Assembly: GCF_016839145.1 (NCBI RefSeq)
Contig: NZ_CP069303.1
Span: 2,170,001 to 2,234,000, forward strand
Direction: 5' to 3'
DNA length: 64,000 bases
DNA from: Shinella sp. PSBB067
Lineage (GTDB): Bacteria; Pseudomonadota; Alphaproteobacteria; Rhizobiales; Rhizobiaceae
The notes under the pieces: model-generated
The model's input: only the letters and a program-made list of their open reading frames with translations
Told to the model about the DNA's origin: nothing
Database searches by the model: none
Shown: in pieces, positions 31,257 to 39,875 of the stretch
Layout of the letters: each line of letters starts with the position of its first letter
Numbering within the stretch: the stretch's first letter is position 1
Made by a program: the position numbers and the translations under genes

Positions 31257-31274
31257 AGTTATCCGAGGGAAGCC

Positions 31275-31796
31275 TTACCGCGCTTCCCCATCGTCCCGCC
31301 AGGCGATGACGCCCTTCAGCCGCTCATGCGTATCCACCGCGAAGGGCATGACGAGCACCCGCGCCGGATCGACCGGACCGGGAAATGCCAGCGCGTTCCA
31401 CGCCACCTTCTCGAAGCCGAGCGGGCCGTAATAGGGCGGGTCGCCGACGAGGACCACGGCCTCCGAGCCCTTCCGCTTCGCCGCCGCGCAGGCGATGCGC
31501 AGCAGCTCCCGGCCGATGCCGCGGTTCTTGTGCGAGGGCCGGACGGCGAGCGGGCCGAGGAGATGCGCCTTCACGGCCCCGGCCATGACCGGCGTCATGC
31601 GCACGGAGGCGATGGTCTCGCCGTCGTCGGTGCAGACGAAGGAGAGCGAGAGGTCGTGCGGCCCCTGCTCGCGGATGCGCGCAGCGGCACGGACATGCCG
31701 GCCGGGGCCGAAGGCCTCTTCGTTGATCAGTTCGATGGCGGCGTCGTGGGAGGCATCTTCCGTCAGGTAGACGATATCGTGCTTGAGCATGTTCAT
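31275..31796 (-). CDS. GNAT N-acetyltransferase, YhbS-like
   Basis: 173 residues from 31796. Acetyl-CoA site: LGPLAVRPSHKNRGIGRELL holds the V-x-P-x3-x-R-G-x-G-x2-L pattern of GNAT motif A, followed by VLVGDPPYYGPLGFEKV, typical of YhbS proteins. The start is uncertain. The frame stays open for another 204 bases upstream with a composition unlike the domain, and no strong ribosome site is seen at any candidate. The target is unknown. It is divergent from the GST gene with 282 bases between. Confidence 0.85.
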   Translation of the reverse strand: MNMLKHDIVYLTEDASHDAAIELINEEAFGPGRHVRAAARIREQGPHDLSLSFVCTDDGETIASVRMTPVMAGAVKAHLLGPLAVRPSHKNRGIGRELLRIACAAAKRKGSEAVVLVGDPPYYGPLGFEKVAWNALAFPGPVDPARVLVMPFAVDTHERLKGVIAWRDDGEAR

Positions 31797-32078
31797 GGAT
31801 CGGGGAACCGGAGACAAGGCTGTGGATGCGGGTGATCGCGCCGCCGCCGAAGGGGGCGCAGCATGAAGCATCAGCGTCGTCGTGGGGTTCCCGTATAGAA
31901 CATGCGTCTCGTCTTCCTCGCCGGCTGGAGTGCCGGTGCTGGTCTGCGCGGATAGCAGAATTTTTCGATCTGTCAAAGCGCAAAACGCACCGTTCACCAA
32001 AAAGCGTCTGTCCAGCCCCGCCCCATGCGCTATCTAGGAACGCACGTTCAGGCCGCAATGATGGCAAAGGAGATACGC

Positions 32079-33065
32079 ATGGGCATGCTCGTTGACGGCG
32101 TCTGGCATGACGTCTGGTACGATACGAAAGCGACGAAGGGCCATTTCCAGCGCTCCGTCTCGCAGTTCCGCAACTGGATCACGCCGGACGGCGCCCCCGG
32201 CCCGACGGGCGAAGCCGGCTTTGCGGCGGAGGCCGGCCGCTACCATCTCTATGTCTCGCTTGCCTGTCCGTGGGCGCACCGCACGCTGATCTTCCGCAAG
32301 CTGAAGAAGCTGGAGGACCCGATCACCGTCTCCATCGTCGATCCGCTGATGCTGGCGAAGGGCTGGGAGTTCAAGGGCGAGAACGGCGGCACGCTCGATC
32401 CGCTGTTCGGCGCGTCCGCGCTTTACGAGGTCTACCTCAAGGCCGATCCGCACTATTCCGGCCGCGTCACCGTGCCGGTCCTGTGGGACAAGAAAGACAA
32501 CCGCATGGTCTCCAACGAATCGGCCGAGATCATCCGCATGTTCAACTCCGCCTTCGATCATCTGACGGGCTCGCGCGAGGATTTCTACCCGGAAAGCCTG
32601 CGCGCCGAGATCGATTCCCTCAACGACAGCATCTACGACACGGTCAACAACGGCGTCTACAAGGCCGGCTTCGCGACGACGCAGGACGCCTATGAAGACA
32701 GTGTCACGAAGCTCTTCGCCATGCTGGACAGCCTTGAGGAACGACTGTCGACGAAGCGCTACCTCACGGGCGAGCGCATCACCGAGGCCGACTGGCGGCT
32801 CTTCACGACGCTGGTGCGCTTCGACCCCGTCTATGTCGGCCATTTCAAGTGCAACATCCGCCGCATCGCCGACTATCCGAACCTCTACGGCTACCTGCGC
32901 GAGCTCTACCAGGTGCCGGGCGTCGCCGGGACGGTGAACATGCGCCACATCAAGGAGCACTATTACCGCAGCCACGTCACGATCAATCCGACGGGCATCG
33001 TGCCGGTCGGCCCGCAGATGGACCTTTCCTCCCCGCATGGCCGCGAGCGGCTCAAGGCGGCCTGA
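32079..33065 (+). CDS. Glutathionyl-hydroquinone reductase (Xi-class GST, YqjG-like)
   Basis: 328 residues, the size of this class. An AAAGGAGA ribosome site sets the ATG at 32079. The catalytic Cys is in YVSLACPWAHRTLIFRKLK (about residue 63), with the thioredoxin-like domain before and an all-helical domain (from about 170) after. Enzymes of this class reduce glutathionyl-hydroquinones, releasing glutathione and hydroquinone. They protect against quinone adducts and aid chlorinated aromatic breakdown in some bacteria. No aromatic pathway gene is near, so a general protective role is likely. Confidence 0.92.
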   Translation: MGMLVDGVWHDVWYDTKATKGHFQRSVSQFRNWITPDGAPGPTGEAGFAAEAGRYHLYVSLACPWAHRTLIFRKLKKLEDPITVSIVDPLMLAKGWEFKGENGGTLDPLFGASALYEVYLKADPHYSGRVTVPVLWDKKDNRMVSNESAEIIRMFNSAFDHLTGSREDFYPESLRAEIDSLNDSIYDTVNNGVYKAGFATTQDAYEDSVTKLFAMLDSLEERLSTKRYLTGERITEADWRLFTTLVRFDPVYVGHFKCNIRRIADYPNLYGYLRELYQVPGVAGTVNMRHIKEHYYRSHVTINPTGIVPVGPQMDLSSPHGRERLKAA

Positions 33066-33066
33066 G

Positions 33067-33555
33067 CTACCAGAAATCCGCGAACGGCGCGTCGCCGGCG
33101 ATCTCCTCCAGCCGCCGGCGGGTGGCCGCCGTGGTTGCGGCCGGCAGGCCGTCGAGCGCGAAGAAGCCCGCCTCGACGATCTCGCGATCCTTGAGGCGCG
33201 GCGCCGTCTGCGTGACGCCGTCGCAGCGGTAGAGCAGCACATGGTCGCGCCGGCTGGTCTGCCGGTTGAAGTAGATCTGAAGGAGCCGCGGCGGCGCGCC
33301 GAGGGCAAGGTTCCCCTCCTCCCGCATCTCCTTGGCGAGCGCCTCCAGCGCCGTTTCCCCCCGCTCGATGCCGCCGCCCGGCATATGCCAGCCGGGCACG
33401 TAGCTGTGGCGCACGAGGAAGATGCGGCCGGCCGCGTCGAAGCAGGCGGCGCGCACGCCCATGGTCATGCCGCGCGACAGCGCGAAATAGCCGTGCAGCA
33501 CCCGCGTCACGAGTTTCACGAGCGGGCTTCGGGTCGGCGGCGCGGTATCGTCCAT
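33067..33555 (-). CDS. Nudix hydrolase
   Basis: 162 residues from 33555; an ATG 30 bases upstream is possible. The Nudix box is GGIERGETALEALAKEMREEGNL, where the usual Arg of RE-x2-EE is Lys, a conservative change. The metal-binding EE pair is kept. The N-terminal helix (LVTRVLHGYFALSRGMTMGVR) is typical of the group that acts on nucleoside diphosphate linked substrates, but the substrate cannot be named. Its stop codon abuts the GST gene (1 base between), so the two converge with no terminator between them. Confidence 0.88.
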   Translation of the reverse strand: MDDTAPPTRSPLVKLVTRVLHGYFALSRGMTMGVRAACFDAAGRIFLVRHSYVPGWHMPGGGIERGETALEALAKEMREEGNLALGAPPRLLQIYFNRQTSRRDHVLLYRCDGVTQTAPRLKDREIVEAGFFALDGLPAATTAATRRRLEEIAGDAPFADFW

Positions 33556-33664
33556 GGCCGCACTTGGCCGCAACCATCCGGCCAAATCAAGGCTCGTCGA
33601 ACGAACGGCCCGGAATATCCACGCCTTGCGTTTCCCTTAACCGGCTTATGCTCTAAGGAAGGGT

Positions 33665-34567
33665 ATGTTCAGACTTGCCCATATATCGGACGTCCATCTC
33701 GGGCCGCTGCCGGCCCTTACCTTCCTGGAACTGTTCTCCAAGCGCATCACCGGTTTCGTGAACTGGCACCGCAACCGCCGCCGGCACCTCTTCACCAACA
33801 CGCTGGACATCGTGCTCGAGGATATCGAGCGGCAGGCCCCCGACCACCTTGCCATCACCGGCGACCTCGTCAACCTCGCCTCCTCGCTGGAGATCGCCGC
33901 GGTGAAGCGCTGGCTGCCGGAGGCCGGCCCGCCGGAAAACGTCTCGGTCGTGCCCGGCAACCACGACGCCTATGTGCGCGGCGCCTACGAGAAGTCGACA
34001 CGCGCCTGGTATCCCTACATGCGCGGCGACGCGGGCCCCGCCGAATGGCAGGAGGACATGCACGTCTTCCCCTATCTGCGCGTGCGCGGCCAGGTGGCGA
34101 TCATCGGCTGCTCGACCGCCGTCGCCACCCCGCCCTTCTCCGCCTCGGGCTATTTCGGCAGTAGGCAGGCGCGCGAGACGGTGAACATGCTGCGCGCGGC
34201 CGGCGAGGCCGGCCTCTTCCGCGTCGTGCTCATCCATCATCCGCCGATCCGCGGCGCGACCTCCTTCCACAAGCGCATGATCGGCATCCGCCGTTTCGCC
34301 GCGACCGTCTCGACCGGCGGAGCGGAGCTCGTACTGCACGGCCACACCCATCTCGACACGGTGAACTGGCTGCCCGGCCAGACGAAGCCGGTTCCGGTCG
34401 TCGGCATCGCCTCGGCCTCGCAGGGGCCGGGCGGACGCAAGCCGCCGGCCGGCTACAACCTCTTCTCCATCTCGGGCGCGCCGGGAAACTGGAACATCCT
34501 GCGCGAGCGTTATGCGCTGACGCCGGACGGGCTGGCGCTGGGGCTCGCCGACACCACGCATCTGTGA
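33665..34567 (+). CDS. Metallophosphoesterase, calcineurin-like
   Basis: 300 residues. All metal-ligand motifs are present in order: D-V-H at residues 9-11 (AHISDVHLG), GDLVN near 60, GNHD near 98, a later His (VLIHHPPIRG) and GHTH near 220. This is the class III cyclic nucleotide phosphodiesterase-like or UDP-sugar-type superfamily; sequence alone does not give the substrate. AAGGAAGGG lies next to the start codon. It is a single-gene unit. Confidence 0.92.
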   Translation: MFRLAHISDVHLGPLPALTFLELFSKRITGFVNWHRNRRRHLFTNTLDIVLEDIERQAPDHLAITGDLVNLASSLEIAAVKRWLPEAGPPENVSVVPGNHDAYVRGAYEKSTRAWYPYMRGDAGPAEWQEDMHVFPYLRVRGQVAIIGCSTAVATPPFSASGYFGSRQARETVNMLRAAGEAGLFRVVLIHHPPIRGATSFHKRMIGIRRFAATVSTGGAELVLHGHTHLDTVNWLPGQTKPVPVVGIASASQGPGGRKPPAGYNLFSISGAPGNWNILRERYALTPDGLALGLADTTHL

Positions 34568-34696
34568 GCCCGGCGAATAAATCCCGCCCGACATCCGTCA
34601 TATGTTCCCAGAGCCGCCCGCCCGGAAGACAGCCGGAAGGGCCCGCTCCGGGACGGCCAGCACCCGCCAGACGCGCCGATCGAGAGGATCACGACC

Positions 34697-35296
34697 ATGC
34701 TCCGCCACACCATGCTGCTTTCATTCTGCGCCGCCGTGTCGCTGACGGCGCTTTCGGCCGCCCGCGCCGCCGATTCCGACACCACCACCCCGCCCGTTCC
34801 CACCGAGACCACGACGACCTGCACGGACGGCAAGATCTGGAGCGACGAGAAGAAGGAATGCATCGCGCCGGAAGACATGAAGCCTGCCACGACGGGCAAG
34901 GAAAAGCCCGGGGAGCAGAAGAAGAGCGAACGCCGGATCGACGACAGGCTCTATGAAGCCGCGCGCGAATTCGCCTATGCCGGCCAGTACCGCAACGCCA
35001 TCCGCGCGCTCAACGCCGCCTACGACCAGGAGGATCCGCGCATCCTCAACTATCTCGGCTACAACACCCGCAAGCTCGGCAACATGCAGCTCGGCATGAG
35101 CTATTACAGGCGGGCGCTCCAGAAGGACGAGAACTACATCCTCGCCCGTTCCTATATGGGCCAGGCGCTGATCGAACAGGGCGACATCGAGGGCGCGCGC
35201 GTCCAGCTCGTCGAGATCCGCGACCGCGGCGGCGAGAACACCTGGGCATACCGCGCCCTCCTCCAGTCGCTCGGCGGGGAGCGCGCCAGCTACTGA
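34697..35296 (+). CDS. Secreted TPR-repeat protein
   Basis: 199 residues. The signal peptide (MLRHTMLLSFCAAVSLTALSAARA) is followed by a short Cys-containing, Thr/Pro-rich linker (TTTTCTDGKIWSDEKKECIAPED, two Cys that could form a disulfide). Two to three tetratricopeptide units span about 85-185 (YEAAREFAYAGQYRNAIRAL, RILNYLGYNTRKLGNMQLGM, ILARSYMGQALIEQGDIEGA). It is likely a periplasmic protein-binding scaffold. It precedes the sigma/anti-sigma pair by 161 bases, so it could belong to the same response; that is inference. Confidence 0.85.
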   Translation: MLRHTMLLSFCAAVSLTALSAARAADSDTTTPPVPTETTTTCTDGKIWSDEKKECIAPEDMKPATTGKEKPGEQKKSERRIDDRLYEAAREFAYAGQYRNAIRALNAAYDQEDPRILNYLGYNTRKLGNMQLGMSYYRRALQKDENYILARSYMGQALIEQGDIEGARVQLVEIRDRGGENTWAYRALLQSLGGERASY

Positions 35297-35457
35297 CGCC
35301 TGCCCAAGTCGGGAACAAATCGTGCGGAACGCGGGAAACTGCGCTCCGCGGCGCCGTTCATGCTTGCAGACACAAGGCAGAATGTTTCATATCAGACGAT
35401 CGCCGCCCGGCCGGGGCGCGCGTAGAGTTTTGATCCCGAACGTCCCTTGGAAAAGCA

Positions 35458-35976
35458 ATGCGTCCGACGGCAGAATCAAATGAGTTCCGGCGAGAGTTGG
35501 TCAATCTGCTGCCGAAGCTGCGCCGTTTCGCCATGACGCTGACGCGCAACGGCAGCGATGCCGACGACCTCGTGCAGGAGGCATGCGAGAGAGCCATCAC
35601 GCGAAGCCATCTGTGGAACGGGGAAGGCCGGCTGGAAAGCTGGGTTTATGCCATGACGCGCAATCTCTGGGTGGACGAGATCCGCAAGCGAAAGGTCCGC
35701 ACGGGCTCCGGCACCGTAGATGTCGCCGAGCAGGACAACCTGCACATCGAGGCATCCGCCGACAAGGCGGTCTATGCCAGGCAGTTGCACAAGTTGATCA
35801 TGACGATGCCGGAGGGGCTTTCGAGCGTCTTCCTGCTGGTCAATGTCGAGGGGCACAGCTACCGGGTGGCGGCGGATATTCTCGGGATACCGGTCGGCAC
35901 TGTGATGAGCCGGCTTTCGGCAGCCCGCATCCGGCTCGCCACCATGATCTCCGAACAGGCGGAAAGGAGGGCCTGA
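35458..35976 (+). CDS. ECF-family RNA polymerase sigma factor
   Basis: 172 residues with only sigma regions 2 and 4. Region 2 holds DADDLVQEACERAI and the -10 melting stretch RLESWVYAMTRNLWVDEIRKRK. Region 4 is the helix-turn-helix VEGHSYRVAADILGIPVGTVMSRLSAARIRL. The next gene, a membrane-anchored anti-sigma factor, starts two bases after the stop with its ribosome site inside this gene. The pair should respond to an envelope or periplasmic signal. No convincing ECF autoregulatory promoter was found upstream. Confidence 0.93.
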   Translation: MRPTAESNEFRRELVNLLPKLRRFAMTLTRNGSDADDLVQEACERAITRSHLWNGEGRLESWVYAMTRNLWVDEIRKRKVRTGSGTVDVAEQDNLHIEASADKAVYARQLHKLIMTMPEGLSSVFLLVNVEGHSYRVAADILGIPVGTVMSRLSAARIRLATMISEQAERRA

Positions 35977-35978
35977 CC

Positions 35979-36833
35979 GTGGAAAGCACACAGGGTCTCC
36001 CGCTCGAGGTGCGGCTGTCGGCCTATCTGGATGGCCAGTTGCCCGAAGCGGAAGTGGAGGAAATCGACGCCATCCTCGCCATCGACGACGATGCGCGCGG
36101 CGTCTACGAGAAGCTCAAGCTCGGCAGCGAGTTCGGCGCCCGCGCCTTCGACAGGATGCTGCAGGAGCCGATCCCGCTCGACCTGGTGCGCAACATCAAG
36201 GAAGCGGGCAGGAACGAGGACGAGGCGCCCAAGCTGGGTTTCGTCGATGCGCCCGTCGTCCCCCCGCCGGTTTCCCGCCGCAGCGCCCTGTGGCCGCAGG
36301 CGCTCGTCGCCTCGCTGGTGATCTTCCTTGCCGGCGGCGCGGCCGGCTACCTGATTTCAGAGCAGAAGCAGGCCACCGTACAGGCCATCGGCAACCAGTT
36401 CGCCCCCGCCCGCACATGGCTCGACGACGTCGCCGAGTATCACCGCATCTATTCCCGCCAGGCCCGCCATCTGGTGGAGGTGCCGGCGAGCGACGCGGCG
36501 CATATCGTGGAGTGGCTCTCGGTCAGCACCGGGGTCAAGTTCGCGCTGCCCGATCTTTCCGCCCAGAAGCTCACCTTCGAGGGCGCCCGCCTGCTCGTTG
36601 CCGGCGGCAAGCCGACCGCGCAGCTTCTCTACCGCGACGCCGAGAATGAAATCTTCGCGATCTGTTTCATGCAGAGCGAGCCCGTCGATGACCAGACGGG
36701 CCTCGCCGAAAGCATGCGCAACGACATCGGCCTCATCTCCTGGCAGAAGGGCAACGCCGCCTATGTCGTGGTCGGTCCCTCCGCCGATCCCGACCTGGAG
36801 CGCATCGCCGAAGTGGTTTCCGCGACGATCTAG
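35979..36833 (+). CDS. Membrane anti-sigma factor without zinc motif
   Basis: 284 residues from a GTG with AAAGGAGGG upstream. The N-terminal cytoplasmic domain (1-60, VRLSAYLDGQLPEAEVEEIDAILAIDD) would bind the sigma factor. A membrane helix is at about 107-125 (LVASLVIFLAGGAAGYL), and a periplasmic domain of about 155 residues follows. The H-x3-C-x2-C zinc motif of ZAS anti-sigma factors is absent; the cytoplasmic part has no Cys. The signal is probably sensed by the periplasmic domain (WLSVSTGVKFALPDLSAQKLTFEGARLL, read as two strands). Confidence 0.88.
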   Translation: MESTQGLPLEVRLSAYLDGQLPEAEVEEIDAILAIDDDARGVYEKLKLGSEFGARAFDRMLQEPIPLDLVRNIKEAGRNEDEAPKLGFVDAPVVPPPVSRRSALWPQALVASLVIFLAGGAAGYLISEQKQATVQAIGNQFAPARTWLDDVAEYHRIYSRQARHLVEVPASDAAHIVEWLSVSTGVKFALPDLSAQKLTFEGARLLVAGGKPTAQLLYRDAENEIFAICFMQSEPVDDQTGLAESMRNDIGLISWQKGNAAYVVVGPSADPDLERIAEVVSATI

Positions 36834-36873
36834 GCGTCACGCCCCGGCGAGGCCACCCCGAAAAGGACAAGAC

Positions 36874-36906
36874 AAAAAAAGAGCCCGGCAGCGACCTGCC
36901 GGGCTC
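36874..36906 (-). terminator. Terminator of leuA
   Basis: Perfect 11-base-pair stem GAGCCCGGCAG / CTGCCGGGCTC with a CGAC loop. Seven A on the left give a U7 tail to the minus-strand leuA transcript, 23 bases past its stop codon. Confidence 0.9.
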
Positions 36907-36929
36907 TCGTCATTCGCATTGCCGGTGGC

Positions 36930-38636
36930 TCAGCCGCGCATCTCCAGAACGCGGTTGGCGGCCGAGACGATGGCCTCCAGCGAGGCCGTCACGATGTTCG
37001 TGTTGATGCCGACGCCGAACAGCTTGCCGCCCGGATGCTCGACCTCGACATAGGCGATGGCCGCCGCGTTCGAGCCGTGCTGGAGCGAGTGCTCGGAATA
37101 ATCGGCGACGGACATGGGGATGCCGAGATAGATCGACAGCGCGTTGATGAAGCCGTCGATCGGGCCGGTGCCCCTGCCCTCGATGCGCTTCCCCTCGCCG
37201 CCGTCGGTGATCTCGGCCGCGACGATGCGCGTGCCCTTGTGCTCGCCGTCGGGATAGGTGTGATGGTCGACGAAGCGCAGGCGCGTGCCCGGCTGCGTGA
37301 CGTAGCGCTCCATGAAGCTCTCATGGATGCGCTTGGAAGGAAGCTCCACGCCTTCCTCGTCGGTGATGCGCTGGATCTCCTCGCGGAACTCCACCTGCAG
37401 GTTACGCGGCAGGTTGATGCCGTAGTCTTCCTGCAGGATATAGGCGATGCCGCCCTTGCCGGACTGCGAGTTGATGCGGATGATCGCCTCGTAGGAGCGG
37501 CCGACGTCCTGCGGGTCGATCGGCAGGTACGGCACTTCCCAGAGCGGCTTGTTGGCTTGTCTGATGGCCTTCATGCCCTTGTTGATCGCGTCCTGGTGCG
37601 AGCCGGAGAAGGCCGTGTAGACCAGTTCGCCGACGTAAGGGTGACGCTCGGGAATGACCATCTCGTTGGAATATTCGTAGACGGCCTTGATGCGCTCGAT
37701 GTCGGTGCAGTCGAGCCTGGGATCGACGCCCTGCGTGTACATGTTGAGCGCCAGCGTGACGACGTCGACATTGCCCGTGCGCTCGCCATTGCCGAAGAGC
37801 GTGCCTTCGACGCGGTCCGCGCCGGCCATCAGGCCGAGTTCCGTGGCCGCGATGCCGGTGCCGCGGTCGTTATGCGGGTGCAGCGAGATGATGACGTTCT
37901 CGCGGTTGTCGATGTTGCGGCACATCCATTCGATCTGGTCGGCATAGATGTTCGGCGTCGCCATCTCGACGGTGGACGGCAGGTTGAGGATCAGCTTGTT
38001 GTCGGCCGTCGGCTTCACGATCTCCACGACCGCGTTGCAGATCTCCAGCGCCACGTCCAGCTCGGTGCCGGTAAAGCTCTCCGGCGAATATTCGAAGCGA
38101 TAGCCGCCGCCGGCCTTGGCCGCCATGTCGGTGATCATCTTGGCCGCATCGGTCGCGATCTGCTTGATGCCGGCGACGTCCTTGGCGAACACCACGCGGC
38201 GCTGCAATTCGCTGGTCGAATTGTAGAAATGGATGATCGGCTTATGCGCGCCTTCCAGCGCCTCGAAGGTGCGGGTGATCAGCTCCGGCCTGCACTGGAC
38301 CAGCACCTGCAGCGAGACGTCGGCGGGCACGTTGCCCTCCTCGACGCACCAGCGGGCAAAATCGAAATCGGTCTGCGAGGCCGAGGGGAAGCCGATCTCG
38401 ATTTCCTTGAAGCCCATGTCGATGAGGAGCTGGAACATGCGGGCCTTGCGGTCGTGGCCCATCGGGTTGACCAGCGACTGGTTGCCGTCGCGCAGGTCCA
38501 CCGAACACCAGATCGGCGCCTTGGTGATCGTCTTGCCGGGCCAGGTGCGGTCCGGGATGTTGATCGTGGGATAGGGCTGGTACTTGACTGCCGCCTCGGG
38601 CATGCCCTGCTTGGGCGTGTGGGTCTTCAAAATCAT
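36930..38636 (-). CDS. leuA: 2-isopropylmalate synthase
   Basis: 568 residues, the longer LeuA form. It condenses acetyl-CoA with 2-oxoisovalerate, the first step of leucine synthesis. The TIM-barrel catalytic domain (about 30-310) has the metal-binding start WCSVDLRDGNQSL and HPHNDRGTG. The C-terminal regulatory domain (about 430-565), where leucine binds for feedback inhibition, ends with ALSIYLGIPMSV...HGSNAAAIAYVEV. The start at 38636 gives MILKTHTPKQGM. Upstream lie a leader peptide with four consecutive Leu codons, competing hairpins and a promoter, so leucine-dependent attenuation is very likely in addition to feedback inhibition. Confidence 0.97.
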   Translation of the reverse strand: MILKTHTPKQGMPEAAVKYQPYPTINIPDRTWPGKTITKAPIWCSVDLRDGNQSLVNPMGHDRKARMFQLLIDMGFKEIEIGFPSASQTDFDFARWCVEEGNVPADVSLQVLVQCRPELITRTFEALEGAHKPIIHFYNSTSELQRRVVFAKDVAGIKQIATDAAKMITDMAAKAGGGYRFEYSPESFTGTELDVALEICNAVVEIVKPTADNKLILNLPSTVEMATPNIYADQIEWMCRNIDNRENVIISLHPHNDRGTGIAATELGLMAGADRVEGTLFGNGERTGNVDVVTLALNMYTQGVDPRLDCTDIERIKAVYEYSNEMVIPERHPYVGELVYTAFSGSHQDAINKGMKAIRQANKPLWEVPYLPIDPQDVGRSYEAIIRINSQSGKGGIAYILQEDYGINLPRNLQVEFREEIQRITDEEGVELPSKRIHESFMERYVTQPGTRLRFVDHHTYPDGEHKGTRIVAAEITDGGEGKRIEGRGTGPIDGFINALSIYLGIPMSVADYSEHSLQHGSNAAAIAYVEVEHPGGKLFGVGINTNIVTASLEAIVSAANRVLEMRG

Positions 38637-38768
38637 CGCGTCTTCTCTTCGTCGTCCCGGCATTCGCGAAAGCGTCTTAGCGCAACGATCGGCGCTTGGC
38701 GACGGCGAATGCTGGCCATGGGCGGCCAGAACCGGAATTAATGCTTGGGGTGAAACGAGGAGCTATTG

Positions 38769-38813
38769 CCGGACGGGCTTTTCGGCCGCCGGGCGCTCCT
38801 CAGCGAACCCGGC
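38769..38813 (-). promoter_or_regulatory. Leucine attenuator: mutually exclusive hairpins
   Basis: On the leuA transcript hairpin 1 (38788-38813) pairs GCCGGG with CCCGGC around the leader stop codon. Hairpin 2 (38769-38792) pairs CCGG-CGG with CCG-CCGG and a one-base bulge around a GAAAA-containing loop. They share bases 38788-38792, so only one can form. Hairpin 2 lacks a clear U run, so whether it acts as a terminator is not certain. Confidence 0.55.
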
Positions 38814-38925
38814 AACCGCGCGTAAGGCCGAGAAGAAGAAGCGAGGAGAAGCCGCGCGAACGCTCGCGAACAGCAGCGCTGCCGCGGGAAACTCGTTCGA
38901 TGATCTGTGCGCTGGTCTTCAACAT
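38800..38925 (-). CDS. leuL: leuA leader peptide
   Basis: 41 residues ending just before the attenuator hairpins. Residues 28-35 read SLLLLGLT. The leucine codons are CTT-CTT-CTT-CTC and CTT, and CTT is scarce in this GC-rich genome. Ribosome stalling here when leucyl-tRNA is low would free leuA expression. No good ribosome site precedes the ATG; it lies only nine bases after the predicted -10 box, so the transcript is probably leaderless. The gene is 163 bases upstream of leuA on the same strand. Confidence 0.8.
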   Translation of the reverse strand: MLKTSAQIIERVSRGSAAVRERSRGFSSLLLLGLTRGCRVR

Positions 38926-38934
38926 GATGGGGCG

Positions 38935-38963
38935 CTTATAGCGGCGGGAAGGCCGCTGCGCAA
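38935..38963 (-). promoter_or_regulatory. Promoter of leuL-leuA
   Basis: Minus strand: -35 TTGCGC and -10 TATAAG with a 17-base spacer. The leader peptide ATG begins nine bases after the -10 box. The same -35 hexamer and spacing are found in front of trpL-trpE. Confidence 0.7.
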
Positions 38964-38975
38964 CCCACCAGGACG

Positions 38976-39002
38976 AAAAAGCCCTCCGCAATGGGAGGGC
39001 TT
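38976..39002 (-). terminator. Terminator of the clpP paralogue
   Basis: Stem AAGCCCTCC / GGAGGGCTT with a six-base loop. AAAAA on the left is a U5 tail for the minus-strand clpP transcript, whose stop codon is 26 bases upstream. It insulates clpP from the leuL promoter. Confidence 0.85.
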
Positions 39003-39027
39003 CCTCTATTCAAGTGGCCGAAAAGCC

Positions 39028-39606
39028 TCAGATATCGCCCTGCGACGTCACGATGCGCGAGACGAGGCCGTAGCCCTTGGCTTCCTCGGCGGAGAGCCAG
39101 TAGTCGCGGTCCGTGTCCTTGGCGATCTTCTCGATCGGCTGGCCGGTCGCCTCGGCGAAGATCTTGTTCAGGCGCTCGTTCATCTTGATGATCTCGCGGG
39201 CCTGGATCTCGATGTCCGATGCCATGCCGCGGGTGCCGCCCGACGGTTGGTGCAGCAGGAAGCGGGTGTTCGGCAGGCAGATGCGCCGTTCCTTCGGCGC
39301 CGCGACATAGATCAGCGCGCCGGCCGAGGCGACCCAGCCCGTGCCGATCATCCACACCTTCGGCTTGATGAACTTGATCATGTCGTGGATCGAATCGCCC
39401 GATTCCACATGGCCGCCCGGCGAATTGACGTAGATGCGGATATCTTCGTCGCTGGCGGCGGCGAGCGCCACGAGCTGCGAGCAGACCTTCTGCGCCAGTT
39501 CCTGGTTGATCGGCCCGTAGATGAAGATCGAACGCGACTTGAAAAGGTTCGCCTCCGTTTCCTTGCTCAGGGGCAGTTCCGTCTTCTTGTCGTCCTCGTC
39601 GCTCAT
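39028..39606 (-). CDS. clpP: ClpP-like serine protease subunit (accessory paralogue)
   Basis: 192 residues. The catalytic triad is complete: Ser94 (GWVASAGA), His119 ([10 protein letters not shown]) and Asp168 (TDRDYW). The oxyanion loop SPGGHVESG is kept. The Ser motif differs from the housekeeping form (GQAASMGA in E. coli), and the N terminus is acidic and shorter. This points to an accessory ClpP of the kind several alphaproteobacteria encode besides the main clpP-clpX locus. No Clp ATPase gene is adjacent. It may form mixed or separate tetradecamers. Confidence 0.92.
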   Translation of the reverse strand: MSDEDDKKTELPLSKETEANLFKSRSIFIYGPINQELAQKVCSQLVALAAASDEDIRIYVNSPGGHVESGDSIHDMIKFIKPKVWMIGTGWVASAGALIYVAAPKERRICLPNTRFLLHQPSGGTRGMASDIEIQAREIIKMNERLNKIFAEATGQPIEKIAKDTDRDYWLSAEEAKGYGLVSRIVTSQGDI

Positions 39607-39875
39607 CCAAAGTCTCCGGATTGCTCGTAATGGTCCTGTCGCTGTCAGATAATGCGACTCACCTGCCAAGACAATGCAACAAAACCGATAGGGGGCGATA
39701 GAGCTTGCCGCCGCCACCGGAAAACACGGTAAATGCGCGGGGAACGGCCTTCGGCCCCGCGCCGCACCGCCGCAATTTGCGTATGGACTTGGCCTTGCAG
39801 TCGCTCCTAGGATGCGGGTGCTCATCGACAAGACGCCCGGCCTGCTCCCAAGGGTCGGCGCAAACAGGGGACATC

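Noticed and set aside
35297..35457. ECF-type (GGAAC ... GTT) promoter before the sigma factor gene
   Set aside because: GGAAC occurs twice, but neither copy has a GTT-like -10 at 16-17 bases.
39707..39875. Possible cobalamin riboswitch before the HupE/UreJ gene
   Set aside because: The stretch has GC-rich hairpins and a CCCGGCCTGC resembling part of a B12 box, but the conserved core of the element is missing.
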